NCBI GenBank assembly: GCA_028289505.1
Contig: JANQPK010000401.1
Coordinates: 1-7,680, forward strand
DNA: 7,680 nt
Source of the DNA: Cyclobacteriaceae bacterium
GTDB taxonomy: Bacteria > Bacteroidota > Bacteroidia > Cytophagales > Cyclobacteriaceae
Reading direction: 5' to 3'
The notes under the pieces are model-generated. The model saw only the letters and a program-made list of their open reading frames with translations. It ran no database searches and was not told the DNA's origin. Shown one piece after another: positions 1 through 6,765 of this stretch. Each line of letters opens with the position of its first letter. Positions within the stretch are counted from its first letter, which is position 1. The position numbers were made by a program, and so were the translations under genes.

Positions 1-33
1 AAAGACGAGGGAGCAGGGATGAAACACTAGGAA

Positions 34-405
34 CTACAAACTCCTTTTAGAGGCATAAGGTACATTTTCGTCAAGCAATAAGGCTTCGTTGATCACTTCA
101 TTAATGGTGGTTATGGGAAGGTCATCTAGTTGGTAGATGGATATTCCGGCCACTTGTTTTCGGTGCTTGAAGTCCAGAAGACCCTGTTCATTAGACAATT
201 CATTGGCCCTCACAAATGCTAGTTCCACACCGTCTCCCTTGATTGGATTCAGATAGCAGATCCAGCTTTTCTTGTAGTAAAACGGAATTTTATATCGAAG
301 CTTTGAAGTGATTCCCGGTATATCTATCAACAACTCATCCAAAAACAACATGATGCGTTTCTGATTAGCGGGTAAATGATCAATATTTTCCAAAACCGAG
401 TCCAT
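34..405 (-). CDS. DUF1801 (YdhG/frataxin-like fold) small protein
   Basis: A 123-residue cytoplasmic protein with no signal peptide or membrane segment. The layout fits DUF1801: an N-terminal helix with LPANQKRIMLFLDELL, then a KLRYKIPFYYKKSWICYLNP strand region, where the K.RY.IPFY pattern is the family's best landmark. After that come VELAFVRANEL, a GLLDFKHRK segment and a C-terminal helix around INEVINEALLL. Family knowledge: DUF1801 shares the YdhG/CyaY-like fold, and the Bacillus subtilis member YdhG (Fra) has been described as a frataxin-like iron chaperone; many other members are uncharacterised. It is the last visible gene of a minus-strand run and lies 45 bp downstream of the DUF1569 gene, in the same run as Dps, so an iron-related role is plausible but inferred. 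The ATG at 405 is preceded by an A-rich AAAGA. Family assignment is fairly sure; function is not. Confidence 0.8.
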   Translation of the reverse strand: MDSVLENIDHLPANQKRIMLFLDELLIDIPGITSKLRYKIPFYYKKSWICYLNPIKGDGVELAFVRANELSNEQGLLDFKHRKQVAGISIYQLDDLPITTINEVINEALLLDENVPYASKRSL

Positions 406-450
406 TCTTTAACCCAACTTAACACTCAACACTGAACACAAAAAACTTCA

Positions 451-897
451 CTAAACGCCAAATTGCTGCAAGTGATGATCCAGATGTTTGTACATACCCC
501 AGCCTTTTTCCTCGGGAGTCAGTATCCCAAACATGGTGTGCTTAATCTTTTCTCCTTCTTGTGCCTTTAATTTATGGAGTGCATCAAGCAGGTGTTGCTT
601 TTCCTGGGCGAAATCCACAGGCTCTGTCCTCAGATATTGTGGATGTGTCCTCAAGTTTTTGCTATATGGTTTGGGACCCACCACCATTTTTTTGATATAT
701 CCCCTGAACAGGCTCACCAGGAATGGGGTGCCTTCCAAGGGTTTCCCATTAGCCACGTCTATGGTTTCGGCACAATGAGGTAACATTTGTCCGGCATCCA
801 TCTTACCCCACCGCGGCTTGGTTTCGTGGGTTAGATGGTCAATTCTATTTAACGTTTCTTCAAAAACCTGTTGATCATAAAGTGATCGCTTTTCCAT
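451..897 (-). CDS. DUF1569 family protein (DinB-like fold)
   Basis: A soluble protein of 148 residues. The frame is open for 12 more codons upstream to an ATG at 933, but that start would overlap the dps coding end. The ATG at 897 begins MEKRSLYD and lies 5 bp after the dps stop, so I chose it. Recognisable DUF1569 landmarks are W30-G-K-M33, the motif QMLPHC with His41, a GTPFL...FRGYIKKMVVGPKPY middle, and a C-terminal YKHLDHHLQQFG with His138, His141 and His142. One early His and two late His form the usual metal-binding pattern of the DinB/YfiT four-helix fold, to which DUF1569 is distantly related. The protein is probably a metal-dependent enzyme of unknown substrate. The tight spacing suggests translation coupled to dps. 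Confidence 0.8.
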   Translation of the reverse strand: MEKRSLYDQQVFEETLNRIDHLTHETKPRWGKMDAGQMLPHCAETIDVANGKPLEGTPFLVSLFRGYIKKMVVGPKPYSKNLRTHPQYLRTEPVDFAQEKQHLLDALHKLKAQEGEKIKHTMFGILTPEEKGWGMYKHLDHHLQQFGV

Positions 898-902
898 ACC
901 GC

Positions 903-1379
903 CTAATTTGACAAGAAAGCGGTATACATCCAAACCAGTTTTTCTTGCTCTCTGATATAGTCGCTCATAAGGGCATTGGTGCCTTCATCCCCTGTATCTC
1001 CAGATAGATCCAAAAGTTCCCGCTGGATGGGAAGTATGATGCCATAACTATCCAGTATGCTTTGAACACATTCATTGCCGTTACTGATGTCTTTGGCGGC
1101 TTCTATGGATGCGTGGGCCAGGTAATCCTGGTAACTGTGCAACGGGGTTTGTCCTAAAGTGAGTATTCTTTCTGCGATTTCATCGATCTTGATAAAATGG
1201 TCATTGTATAGCTCCTCGAACTTTGCATGCAGTTCAAAGAATTTCTCTCCTTTAATATTCCAGTGAAACCCCCGGGTGTTGATATAAAATATTTGGTAAT
1301 TCGCCAAAAGCTGATTGAGCTTTTCGGATAATAGGGCGGATGATTTTGGGTCTAGTCCAATTTGATTCAGTTGTGACAT
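903..1379 (-). CDS. dps: Dps-family DNA-protecting mini-ferritin
   Basis: A 158-residue ferritin-like four-helix protein, the normal Dps length. Family members form 12-subunit shells that oxidise Fe(II) with peroxide and store ferric iron; some also coat DNA. The intersubunit ferroxidase ligands are visible and correctly spaced: GFHWN with His39, LHAKFEELY with His51 and Glu55 (commonly Asp in other members), then IDEIAERI with Asp66 and Glu70. His51 to Asp66 (15) and to Glu70 (19) matches the Listeria Dps pattern. The N-terminal tail is short and carries few Lys or Arg, so strong DNA binding through the tail is unlikely (inference). I placed the start at the ATG at 1379 (MSQLNQIGLD), where homologous proteins begin. 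An upstream in-frame ATG at 1415 would only add a basic non-conserved stretch. It lies 57 bp after the DinB gene and 5 bp before the DUF1569 gene. Confidence 0.93.
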   Translation of the reverse strand: MSQLNQIGLDPKSSALLSEKLNQLLANYQIFYINTRGFHWNIKGEKFFELHAKFEELYNDHFIKIDEIAERILTLGQTPLHSYQDYLAHASIEAAKDISNGNECVQSILDSYGIILPIQRELLDLSGDTGDEGTNALMSDYIREQEKLVWMYTAFLSN

Positions 1380-1436
1380 ATGGTTGTTTGTTAAGTACCT
1401 AATAGTTAAACGCACACCGTAATCAATGGTTTTGAG

Positions 1437-1901
1437 TTAGTTTGCAGGCAGCAGCTTTCTCATTGTCATCACGTATCCAAGATGCAATCCCTCGTGAGTG
1501 TTGTTGAAAACTACCGCGTCTTCTATACCTTGGAGTTTCACTCCAAATAAAGACTGATAGCTTTGGAATTCCCTGAAAATCCCTTGCCGATAGTCGTCTT
1601 TAAATCTCTCTACAGTATCAATCGCTAATTGCTTCAATTGGTTCACTTCCTTTAGGCTTACCTCTCCTGTAGGAACAGTACCTCTTCTGAAACGCTCTAT
1701 TAAATCCACGGGCACCGTACAAGCAAGTCCTGAGAGCTGGTAGCACAGCACCTGTTGAGATACAATGACATGTCCCAAGTGCCAAACCAAATTATTTCTA
1801 AATCCATCAGGAATATGGTTGAGCTGATCAAGCTCAAATGGTTTTAACAAGTTTAGCAGATTCTTTCTGCCTTGGGTGAGGATTTGAAAATGAAACTTCA
1901 T
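1437..1901 (-). CDS. DinB family protein (putative metal-dependent)
   Basis: A soluble 154-residue protein of the DinB/YfiT-like four-helix bundle. The family's metal site is visible: NLVWHLGHVIVSQQ with His41 and His44 near the end of the second helix, and THEGLHLGYVMTMRKLL with His136 and His140 in the last helix, the typical position of the second and third His ligands. Known DinB-fold proteins include thiol-dependent S-transferases such as bacillithiol transferases, plus many damage-inducible proteins of unknown activity; which applies here cannot be told. It is the first gene of the minus-strand run and probably sets its expression. The only plausible ATG is at 1901; the next in-frame Met is near the C-terminus. 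The candidate promoter box ends just 4 bp upstream, so the message may be leaderless or nearly so. Confidence 0.85.
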   Translation of the reverse strand: MKFHFQILTQGRKNLLNLLKPFELDQLNHIPDGFRNNLVWHLGHVIVSQQVLCYQLSGLACTVPVDLIERFRRGTVPTGEVSLKEVNQLKQLAIDTVERFKDDYRQGIFREFQSYQSLFGVKLQGIEDAVVFNNTHEGLHLGYVMTMRKLLPAN

Positions 1902-1905
1902 AGGT

Positions 1906-1913
1906 CAAATATA
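1906..1913 (-). promoter_or_regulatory. Candidate Bacteroidota -7 box for the DinB-dps operon
   Basis: Read on the minus strand this is TATATTTG, a full match to the Bacteroidota -7 consensus TAnnTTTG. It ends 4 bp before the DinB ATG, so transcription would begin about at the start codon. I found no clear TTG at the expected -33 distance. The site is short enough to arise by chance in AT-rich DNA, so confidence is modest. Confidence 0.4.
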
Positions 1914-1921
1914 ACAGTGCT

Positions 1922-1940
1922 GGATAATTAATTATTATCC
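1922..1940. promoter_or_regulatory. Near-palindromic operator-like site in the divergent spacer
   Basis: GGATAAT and ATTATCC form exact 7-bp inverted arms around a 5-bp spacer. The inner ATAATTAATTAT (1924-1935) is also a perfect 12-bp palindrome. It sits directly upstream of the candidate minus-strand -7 box and about 55-80 bp ahead of the plus-strand lipoprotein gene, where a dimeric regulator could control one or both directions. A second 8-bp palindrome, TTGGCCAA, abuts it at 1941-1948. No regulator is identifiable in the window. Confidence 0.4.
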
Positions 1941-2022
1941 TTGGCCAAAGAGATAATGGAGGTGAACTAAAGAGTATTTGTTATATTGAAGGCTTATGCC
2001 CAAAGATTCCGGATACTATTTT

Positions 2023-4500
2023 ATGAATAGAGCACTGTTAATAATCTTCACAGGTCATTTCCTATTAACGTCCTGTACCAACCCCCAACCTGTTACCAGC
2101 AGTTTTCAAATTTCTGATCCCAATTTAACCATGACCTTGGTGGCAGACGAAAACCAAATCCAAACACCAATCGGTCTTGCTATAGATAAAAGCGATAATC
2201 TGTATGTTATTGAATCACACACTCATACACCACCGGAGGATTACCAAGGTCCAAAGTATGATCGCGTAAAACGAGGTATGGACAAAGATGGAGATGGGAT
2301 CCCTGAAAGCTGGACCATTTATGCAGATAGCATCGAGGATGGGATGAATCTCACTTTCGGACCAGAAAAACAGCTGTTTGTTACCACTAAAGATGCTGTA
2401 TGGGCTCTCTGGGATGAAGATGGGGATGGGACAAGCGAACGCAGGGAGCTGATACTGGAAATGATTACACCAGAATCTCCCTATGATCATGCTGCAATTC
2501 TGGGCGTGGCAGTCTCACCAGATAATCAATGGCTATTTGTTTCGCGGGGAAATACCGGCAGTTGGCATTGGATAGTTCGAGCTAAGGATGGGTCATCCAT
2601 CAGTGGATACGGTGATGGTGGCAATGTCATGAGATGTCGACTAGATGGTAGTGAGATAGAGGAGGTGGCCACTGGTTTTTGGAATCCCTTCGATATTAAA
2701 TTCACCGTAGACGGCCGGCTATTGCTCACCGACAACGATCCAGACAGCCGCGGACCCAACCGATTGATTGAGATCGTACCTGGTGGGGATTATGGCTATA
2801 AGTCCTTATACGGCGGCAGTGGCTTGCACCCTTTCGTAGCTTGGAATGGGGAATTGCCAGGAACTTTGCCATACGCCGCTCCTTTAGGAGAAGCGCCGTG
2901 TGCATTACTTGATCCAGCCTTCACCGGATTTGGTTCGGAATACCTGAATACGGTTTTGGTTAACATTTGGGAGGAAAAAAATATTGTGCGGATCCCGACG
3001 AACAGTAAAGGATCAACCATATCAGGAGTACCCGAGGTGTTGGTTCAGGGTGACAGTACCTTCCATCCGGTGGCTTTGGTGCCCAATAGCAAAGGAGAGG
3101 TCTATATTACCGATTGGGTAAAGCGTGAGTACCCCAATCATGGCCAAGGAAAGATATGGAAGCTCAGTGGGAAGCATTTACCAGAGACCAAACCAGCTGA
3201 AGCGCATTATAAATTTAAGGCGGTTAATTCCACTTTTGAAGAATTAAAAGATGTTTTAAGCAATGGTGATTCTTTTCTGCAAGCCAGTGCCCGCTTTGTT
3301 TTATCCAGGCAGATCAGTGAGTCGCAGCTTACCAGTTTATTGACCGATACTGACCCGGAGCTAAAAATACAGGGACTCTTGGTGGCCTATAAAATGAGTA
3401 CTCCAGTCGATGACCAGCATTTGAGACGATTACTAAGAGACGCCTCTGAATCGGTGCGCCAGACCACCTTGTTCTACCTGGGAACCAAGCAGGTAACTTC
3501 CATGCTTCCGGAAGTAGAGCGGTCACTGAAGGAAGGATTGATCACTGCGGATATGTTTGAAACCTATCTGGCTACCATTCAGAATCTACAAACTGATTTT
3601 GTTCAGGGGTATCAGCAAAAAAACCAAAAGGCCAATAGGCTTAAACGCCCCTTACCAGAAAATTTCATAGAGAAGATTGTAGCCAATCGGGAGCTGGATG
3701 AAAGCATCAGAGGTTTGGCATTGCCTTACCTGGAACATCCGGAAAGGCAAAAGGACCTATTCTTGGAATGGCTACAGACGGCAAAAAGCGAGTCATTTCA
3801 ATTATCACTGATCAACGCCATGAGAAATGCGGATCATGCGTACCAGGGAGACCCAAATCATAATCAAGTTTTACTGCAATTGGTGAGTTCGGAACAATAC
3901 AGTGATAAGGTGCGGTCTCATGCATTGGCTGCATTATATGTAGGGGATGATCGAGCGATGGCGATGGCAGAAAAACTTGCGAACGCGGAGGCACCGGTGC
4001 TTAAATTTGCTGCTGCCAAATACTTAGGGTCTATAACAGGCAAGCAGCAGTATTCCAAAGATCAGTATCAAGCCGCATTAAACAAGCAAGGAGACCCTCA
4101 TCGCGGGGAGCTGGTATTCAAAGCCAGAGCCTCAATGTGCCAAACCTGTCATAAGGTGGATGGCTGGGGTGGTAACTTCGGCCCTGACCTTACCAATATT
4201 GGCAGTAGCAAGACACAGCAGCAGTTGATGAACAGTATATTGAACCCTTCACTGGAAATGGCTCCAGAATGGCAGGGCTGGTATGTGATAGACCAGGATG
4301 GAAACCGTCATATCGGAAGGCAAATTGATGTTCATTTAAAAAATGTGGAATTAATGAATATCAATGGCGAGTTTGTTTCTTATCGTCAACCAAGATCCTA
4401 TGGGGTGGCAGATGAATCGGTGATGCCGGCAGGTCTACAAAATTCTATGACCCTAAGTGAATTTAATGATTTGATTGCCTATTTGATTTCTTTGAAATAG
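2023..4500 (+). CDS. PVC-type haem-binding lipoprotein: beta-propeller dehydrogenase-like, HEAT-like region, cytochrome c domain
   Basis: A large envelope lipoprotein of 825 residues from this ATG. The frame also opens at ATG 1996, 9 codons upstream. I prefer 2023 because it gives a compact signal peptide, MNRALLIIFTGHFLLTSC, with lipobox LTSC and lipidated Cys18. No acidic stretch follows the Cys. Residues about 25-385 form a propeller-like domain resembling the membrane-bound dehydrogenase domain of PVC-type proteins and sugar dehydrogenases of the sorbosone type. It has Ca-loop-like DKDGDGIPE (87-95) and DEDGDGTSE (131-139), then NPFDIKF, LLLTDND and EIVPGGDYGY. Residues about 400-680 are helical and HEAT-like. 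The C-terminal domain carries haem motif CQTCH (Cys706, Cys709, His710), followed by GPDLTNIG and a likely axial Met801 in SVMPAGL. The probable role is oxidation of a carbohydrate or alcohol with electrons passed to the haem; the substrate is unknown. It heads the plus-strand cluster. Confidence 0.88.
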   Translation: MNRALLIIFTGHFLLTSCTNPQPVTSSFQISDPNLTMTLVADENQIQTPIGLAIDKSDNLYVIESHTHTPPEDYQGPKYDRVKRGMDKDGDGIPESWTIYADSIEDGMNLTFGPEKQLFVTTKDAVWALWDEDGDGTSERRELILEMITPESPYDHAAILGVAVSPDNQWLFVSRGNTGSWHWIVRAKDGSSISGYGDGGNVMRCRLDGSEIEEVATGFWNPFDIKFTVDGRLLLTDNDPDSRGPNRLIEIVPGGDYGYKSLYGGSGLHPFVAWNGELPGTLPYAAPLGEAPCALLDPAFTGFGSEYLNTVLVNIWEEKNIVRIPTNSKGSTISGVPEVLVQGDSTFHPVALVPNSKGEVYITDWVKREYPNHGQGKIWKLSGKHLPETKPAEAHYKFKAVNSTFEELKDVLSNGDSFLQASARFVLSRQISESQLTSLLTDTDPELKIQGLLVAYKMSTPVDDQHLRRLLRDASESVRQTTLFYLGTKQVTSMLPEVERSLKEGLITADMFETYLATIQNLQTDFVQGYQQKNQKANRLKRPLPENFIEKIVANRELDESIRGLALPYLEHPERQKDLFLEWLQTAKSESFQLSLINAMRNADHAYQGDPNHNQVLLQLVSSEQYSDKVRSHALAALYVGDDRAMAMAEKLANAEAPVLKFAAAKYLGSITGKQQYSKDQYQAALNKQGDPHRGELVFKARASMCQTCHKVDGWGGNFGPDLTNIGSSKTQQQLMNSILNPSLEMAPEWQGWYVIDQDGNRHIGRQIDVHLKNVELMNINGEFVSYRQPRSYGVADESVMPAGLQNSMTLSEFNDLIAYLISLK

Positions 4501-4506
4501 CAAGAG

Positions 4507-4524
4507 CCCCGATATCTATTGGGG
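4507..4524 (+). other. Small stem-loop between the haem-lipoprotein and TIM-barrel genes
   Basis: CCCCGAT pairs with ATTGGGG (four G-C pairs, one G-U, two A-U) around the loop ATCT, starting 7 bp after the upstream stop. No T-run follows, so it is not a standard intrinsic terminator. It could protect or punctuate the polycistronic message, or be incidental. A second weak hairpin, TGCC-AGTC-GGCA, lies at 4534-4545. Confidence 0.35.
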
Positions 4525-4583
4525 AGTTGAGCCTGCCAGTCGGCATGCATACAGGTGAGACTTTTTAGAAAGATGAAAAAATT

Positions 4584-5606
4584 ATGAGTAAACCAAGTAA
4601 CCGCAGGGCGTTCGTAAAAAAAGCTTCGTTGGCAGCCGCCAGTCTGGGAGTGGCTGCAAACGCCTGCACTGCTGACAACACTACTCCACAGACGGCAGCT
4701 GCAGCTTCCACCGCTGCTCAGGACCTGCCCAATAATCCTTTAGTATTGTTCGACAACTTCCACACCGGCAACCGCAGGTCTTATTCCTGGAAATCAAAAT
4801 TTACCCAGGCCCAGGCGGCTGGACTAGATGGTTTTGAGTTTGCTGTGGTTGATCCCAGATCTGACCGCTGGAAAGAGGCTATGGATCTGGTGCCCGACAC
4901 CAACTTTAAAGTATGGGGCTTCCATTGGACTACCAGGTCGGTAATTGACCGGAATGCTGATAAAATTGAGGCTGAGATTGAAAAGATCATCGATAATGTG
5001 GAGATCTGCGGAAAGTCTCCACTGAAACCATACTTTACCCTTTCTCTCAGTGGATATGGTGAGTTAGGTGGGGAGACCTTTGATCAGCGAGGATCGGCTA
5101 AAGCAGAGGAAAGGCATTGGGAACGAGCCTACAAGATTATTGCCGCTTATGACAAGGCTTGCCAGGAAAACAATGTAAAGGGATCAATATATCCTCATAT
5201 AGATTGGATATGTGATACCCCACAGTCAGCATTCAAGATTCTGGAAGGAGCAAAAGCTCAAGTAGTAGCCCCGGCTTTCTGTTCTCACCATTGGTATGCC
5301 AATCCTGCGTCAATGGAACTCGATGAAATGCTTGCTCATCCTATGATGAAAAAGTTGCAATACGTAGTGTTAACCAATGGCCTTTTTACAAAATCCACCT
5401 TTAAGGCTATTCAATTTCATAGAGGGCAAATTGATATGGCCTGGGTATTGGCCAAACTGTATGAATTTGGCTATCAAGGACCAATTTCATCCCAGGGCTG
5501 GCAAATTGGTGGCGATCCGTACGACTCCTTGGGGTATTTTGTGGAAGGAGTCAAGTCCCTAAGGCAGCGATTTATTGAACATCCCGAACTAAACCCATTG
5601 GTGTAA
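4584..5606 (+). CDS. Tat-exported xylose isomerase-like TIM-barrel protein
   Basis: A 340-residue protein. The N-terminus has a twin-arginine signal: NRRAFVKK (Arg7-Arg8) followed by the Ala/Leu-rich core ASLAAASLGVAANAC. Cys28 may be lipidated, though the lipobox is poor. A low-complexity Ala/Thr linker runs to about residue 48, and the mature domain begins near NNPLVLFDNFH. The remainder resembles the sugar phosphate isomerase/epimerase (AP endonuclease 2-like) TIM barrel: FTQAQAAGLDGFEFAVVD (Glu85), KVWGFHWTTR (His114), KPYFTLSLSGYGE, IYPHIDW (Tyr203, His205, Asp207), FCSHHWY (His235, His236) and a terminal SSQGWQIGG. Some acidic metal ligands usual in this fold seem replaced: Tyr203 where Glu is common before Pro-His, and Gln304 where a final Glu is common. 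The reaction cannot be assigned; related barrels act as isomerases, epimerases, or lyases/hydratases on keto-sugars. It lies 83 bp after the haem lipoprotein and 25 bp before the oxidoreductase. Confidence 0.8.
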   Translation: MSKPSNRRAFVKKASLAAASLGVAANACTADNTTPQTAAAASTAAQDLPNNPLVLFDNFHTGNRRSYSWKSKFTQAQAAGLDGFEFAVVDPRSDRWKEAMDLVPDTNFKVWGFHWTTRSVIDRNADKIEAEIEKIIDNVEICGKSPLKPYFTLSLSGYGELGGETFDQRGSAKAEERHWERAYKIIAAYDKACQENNVKGSIYPHIDWICDTPQSAFKILEGAKAQVVAPAFCSHHWYANPASMELDEMLAHPMMKKLQYVVLTNGLFTKSTFKAIQFHRGQIDMAWVLAKLYEFGYQGPISSQGWQIGGDPYDSLGYFVEGVKSLRQRFIEHPELNPLV

Positions 5607-5631
5607 CCAGATCTACGAATACACAAAAAAT

Positions 5632-6765
5632 ATGACAGAGACCAAGAAATTACGAATAGCCATAGCCGGATTGGGTTTTGGCGCTGAGTTTATTCCAATC
5701 TATGAAAAATATAAGCAAGCAGAACTGGTGGCCATTTGCCAACGCACCAAATCAAAATTGGATGAAATCGGTGATGCATTTGGTATTGAGAAACGTTATA
5801 CTTCCTATCAGGAAATGATTGAAGATCCGGAGGTCGATGCTGTGCATATAAACACCCCCATCCCCGATCATGGCTGGCAATCCATAGCGGCTTTAAAAGC
5901 GGGTAAGCACGTGGCGTGTACCGTGCCTATGGCCACCTCTGTAGAGGAGTGCCAGGAAATTGTAGCACTGTGTGCTGAAAAAGGACTCACCTACATGATG
6001 ATGGAAACGGTGGTGTATGCGCGGGAGTTCCTCTACATGAAATACCTCTACCAAAAAGGGGAGTTGGGTAAGGTTCAATTCCTCAAGGCCAGTCACCAAC
6101 AGGATATGGATGGTTGGCCTAACTACTGGCCTGGGCTTCCTCCCATGCATTATGCCACCCATTGTGTAGGCCCGGTGTTGGGCCTGACCCGGGATCAGGC
6201 GGAATATGTTTCCTGTTTTGCTTCTGGCACCATTCGACATGAACTACATCATCACTATAACAGCCCCTACGCTGTGGAGTCTACCCACATCAAGTTCAAG
6301 GATTCTGATTTAAGTGCTTATGTTTATCGGTCGCTCTTCGATGTGGCCCGACAATACCGGGAGAGTTTTGAAGTCTACGGATCCAAGAAATCAGTGGAAT
6401 GGCCGTTGATTGAACACCGGCCTCTGGTGGTACATACTGCTAAGAAACCAGAGCCTGAAATACCGGAGGAAGTACAGTGTCCTGATTTTGACCATTTGTT
6501 ACCGGAAGAGATACAACCGTTTACCACCAAGGGGGTGTACGATACGGATGAAAACCAGCATTTGTCCTTTACCCAGGGAGCAGGCCATGGCGGCTCTCAT
6601 CCCCATTTGGTGCATGCCTTTGTGGATGCCGTGCTAAAAGGGGAACAGCCCTATCCCAATGCCATAGAATCGGCCAACATAACCTGTGTAGGTATCCTGG
6701 CGCATGAATCGGCTCAAAATGGTGGAGAGATTAAAAGACTACCATCCTTTACAATTAAGAATTAA
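5632..6765 (+). CDS. Gfo/Idh/MocA family oxidoreductase lacking the EKP lysine
   Basis: A 377-residue protein of normal family length with no signal peptide, hence probably cytoplasmic. The N-terminal Rossmann domain (about 5-125) has RIAIAGLGFGAEFIP, a GxGxxG dinucleotide motif at Gly13-Gly17. The strand after it ends in AICQRTKSK with no acidic residue and with Arg38, which may favour NADP over NAD (inference). NTPIPDHGWQSIAALKAGKH is the classic segment before the EKP motif, but here the motif reads CTVPMA: Thr97-Val98-Pro99 replaces Glu-Lys-Pro, so the usual catalytic/cofactor lysine is missing. The C-terminal alpha/beta domain has GELGKVQFLKASH and MHYATHCVGPVL with His173 and His177 in the usual catalytic-helix position. 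Family members oxidise or reduce sugars and inositols, and some (GH109) run redox-neutral glycosidic cleavage. The substrate is unknown; the neighbours point to carbohydrate. The stop codon lies inside a short repeat. Confidence 0.88.
   Translation: MTETKKLRIAIAGLGFGAEFIPIYEKYKQAELVAICQRTKSKLDEIGDAFGIEKRYTSYQEMIEDPEVDAVHINTPIPDHGWQSIAALKAGKHVACTVPMATSVEECQEIVALCAEKGLTYMMMETVVYAREFLYMKYLYQKGELGKVQFLKASHQQDMDGWPNYWPGLPPMHYATHCVGPVLGLTRDQAEYVSCFASGTIRHELHHHYNSPYAVESTHIKFKDSDLSAYVYRSLFDVARQYRESFEVYGSKKSVEWPLIEHRPLVVHTAKKPEPEIPEEVQCPDFDHLLPEEIQPFTTKGVYDTDENQHLSFTQGAGHGGSHPHLVHAFVDAVLKGEQPYPNAIESANITCVGILAHESAQNGGEIKRLPSFTIKN

Noticed and set aside
1..33. Gene or terminator at the left window edge
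   Set aside because: The 33 bases after the DUF1801 stop contain purine-rich DNA with no stem-loop or open frame that can be supported.
406..450. Repeat or small gene in the AACACTCAACACTGAACAC spacer
   Set aside because: It is only a short imperfect tandem-like stretch with no open frame or hairpin, probably ordinary low-complexity spacer.
488..783. Plus-strand open frames of 96 and 69 codons
   Set aside because: They lie opposite the DUF1569 gene, which has clear family motifs. Their translations are Cys/Trp/Phe-rich without any recognisable domain.
1380..1415. N-terminal extension of Dps from the upstream ATG at 1415
   Set aside because: The added residues do not resemble Dps. The ATG at 1379 gives the normal family length.
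1973..1980. Plus-strand -7 box AGTATTTG for the haem lipoprotein
   Set aside because: It lacks the leading TA of TAnnTTTG, and the nearest TTG (1941) is too far upstream for the usual spacing.
4507..4524. Intrinsic terminator after the haem lipoprotein gene
   Set aside because: The stem-loop is modest and no T-run follows, so it is listed only as a stem-loop.
5893..6240. Minus-strand open frame of 115 codons
   Set aside because: It is antisense to the well-supported oxidoreductase. The translation is His/Arg-rich and looks like a shadow of it.
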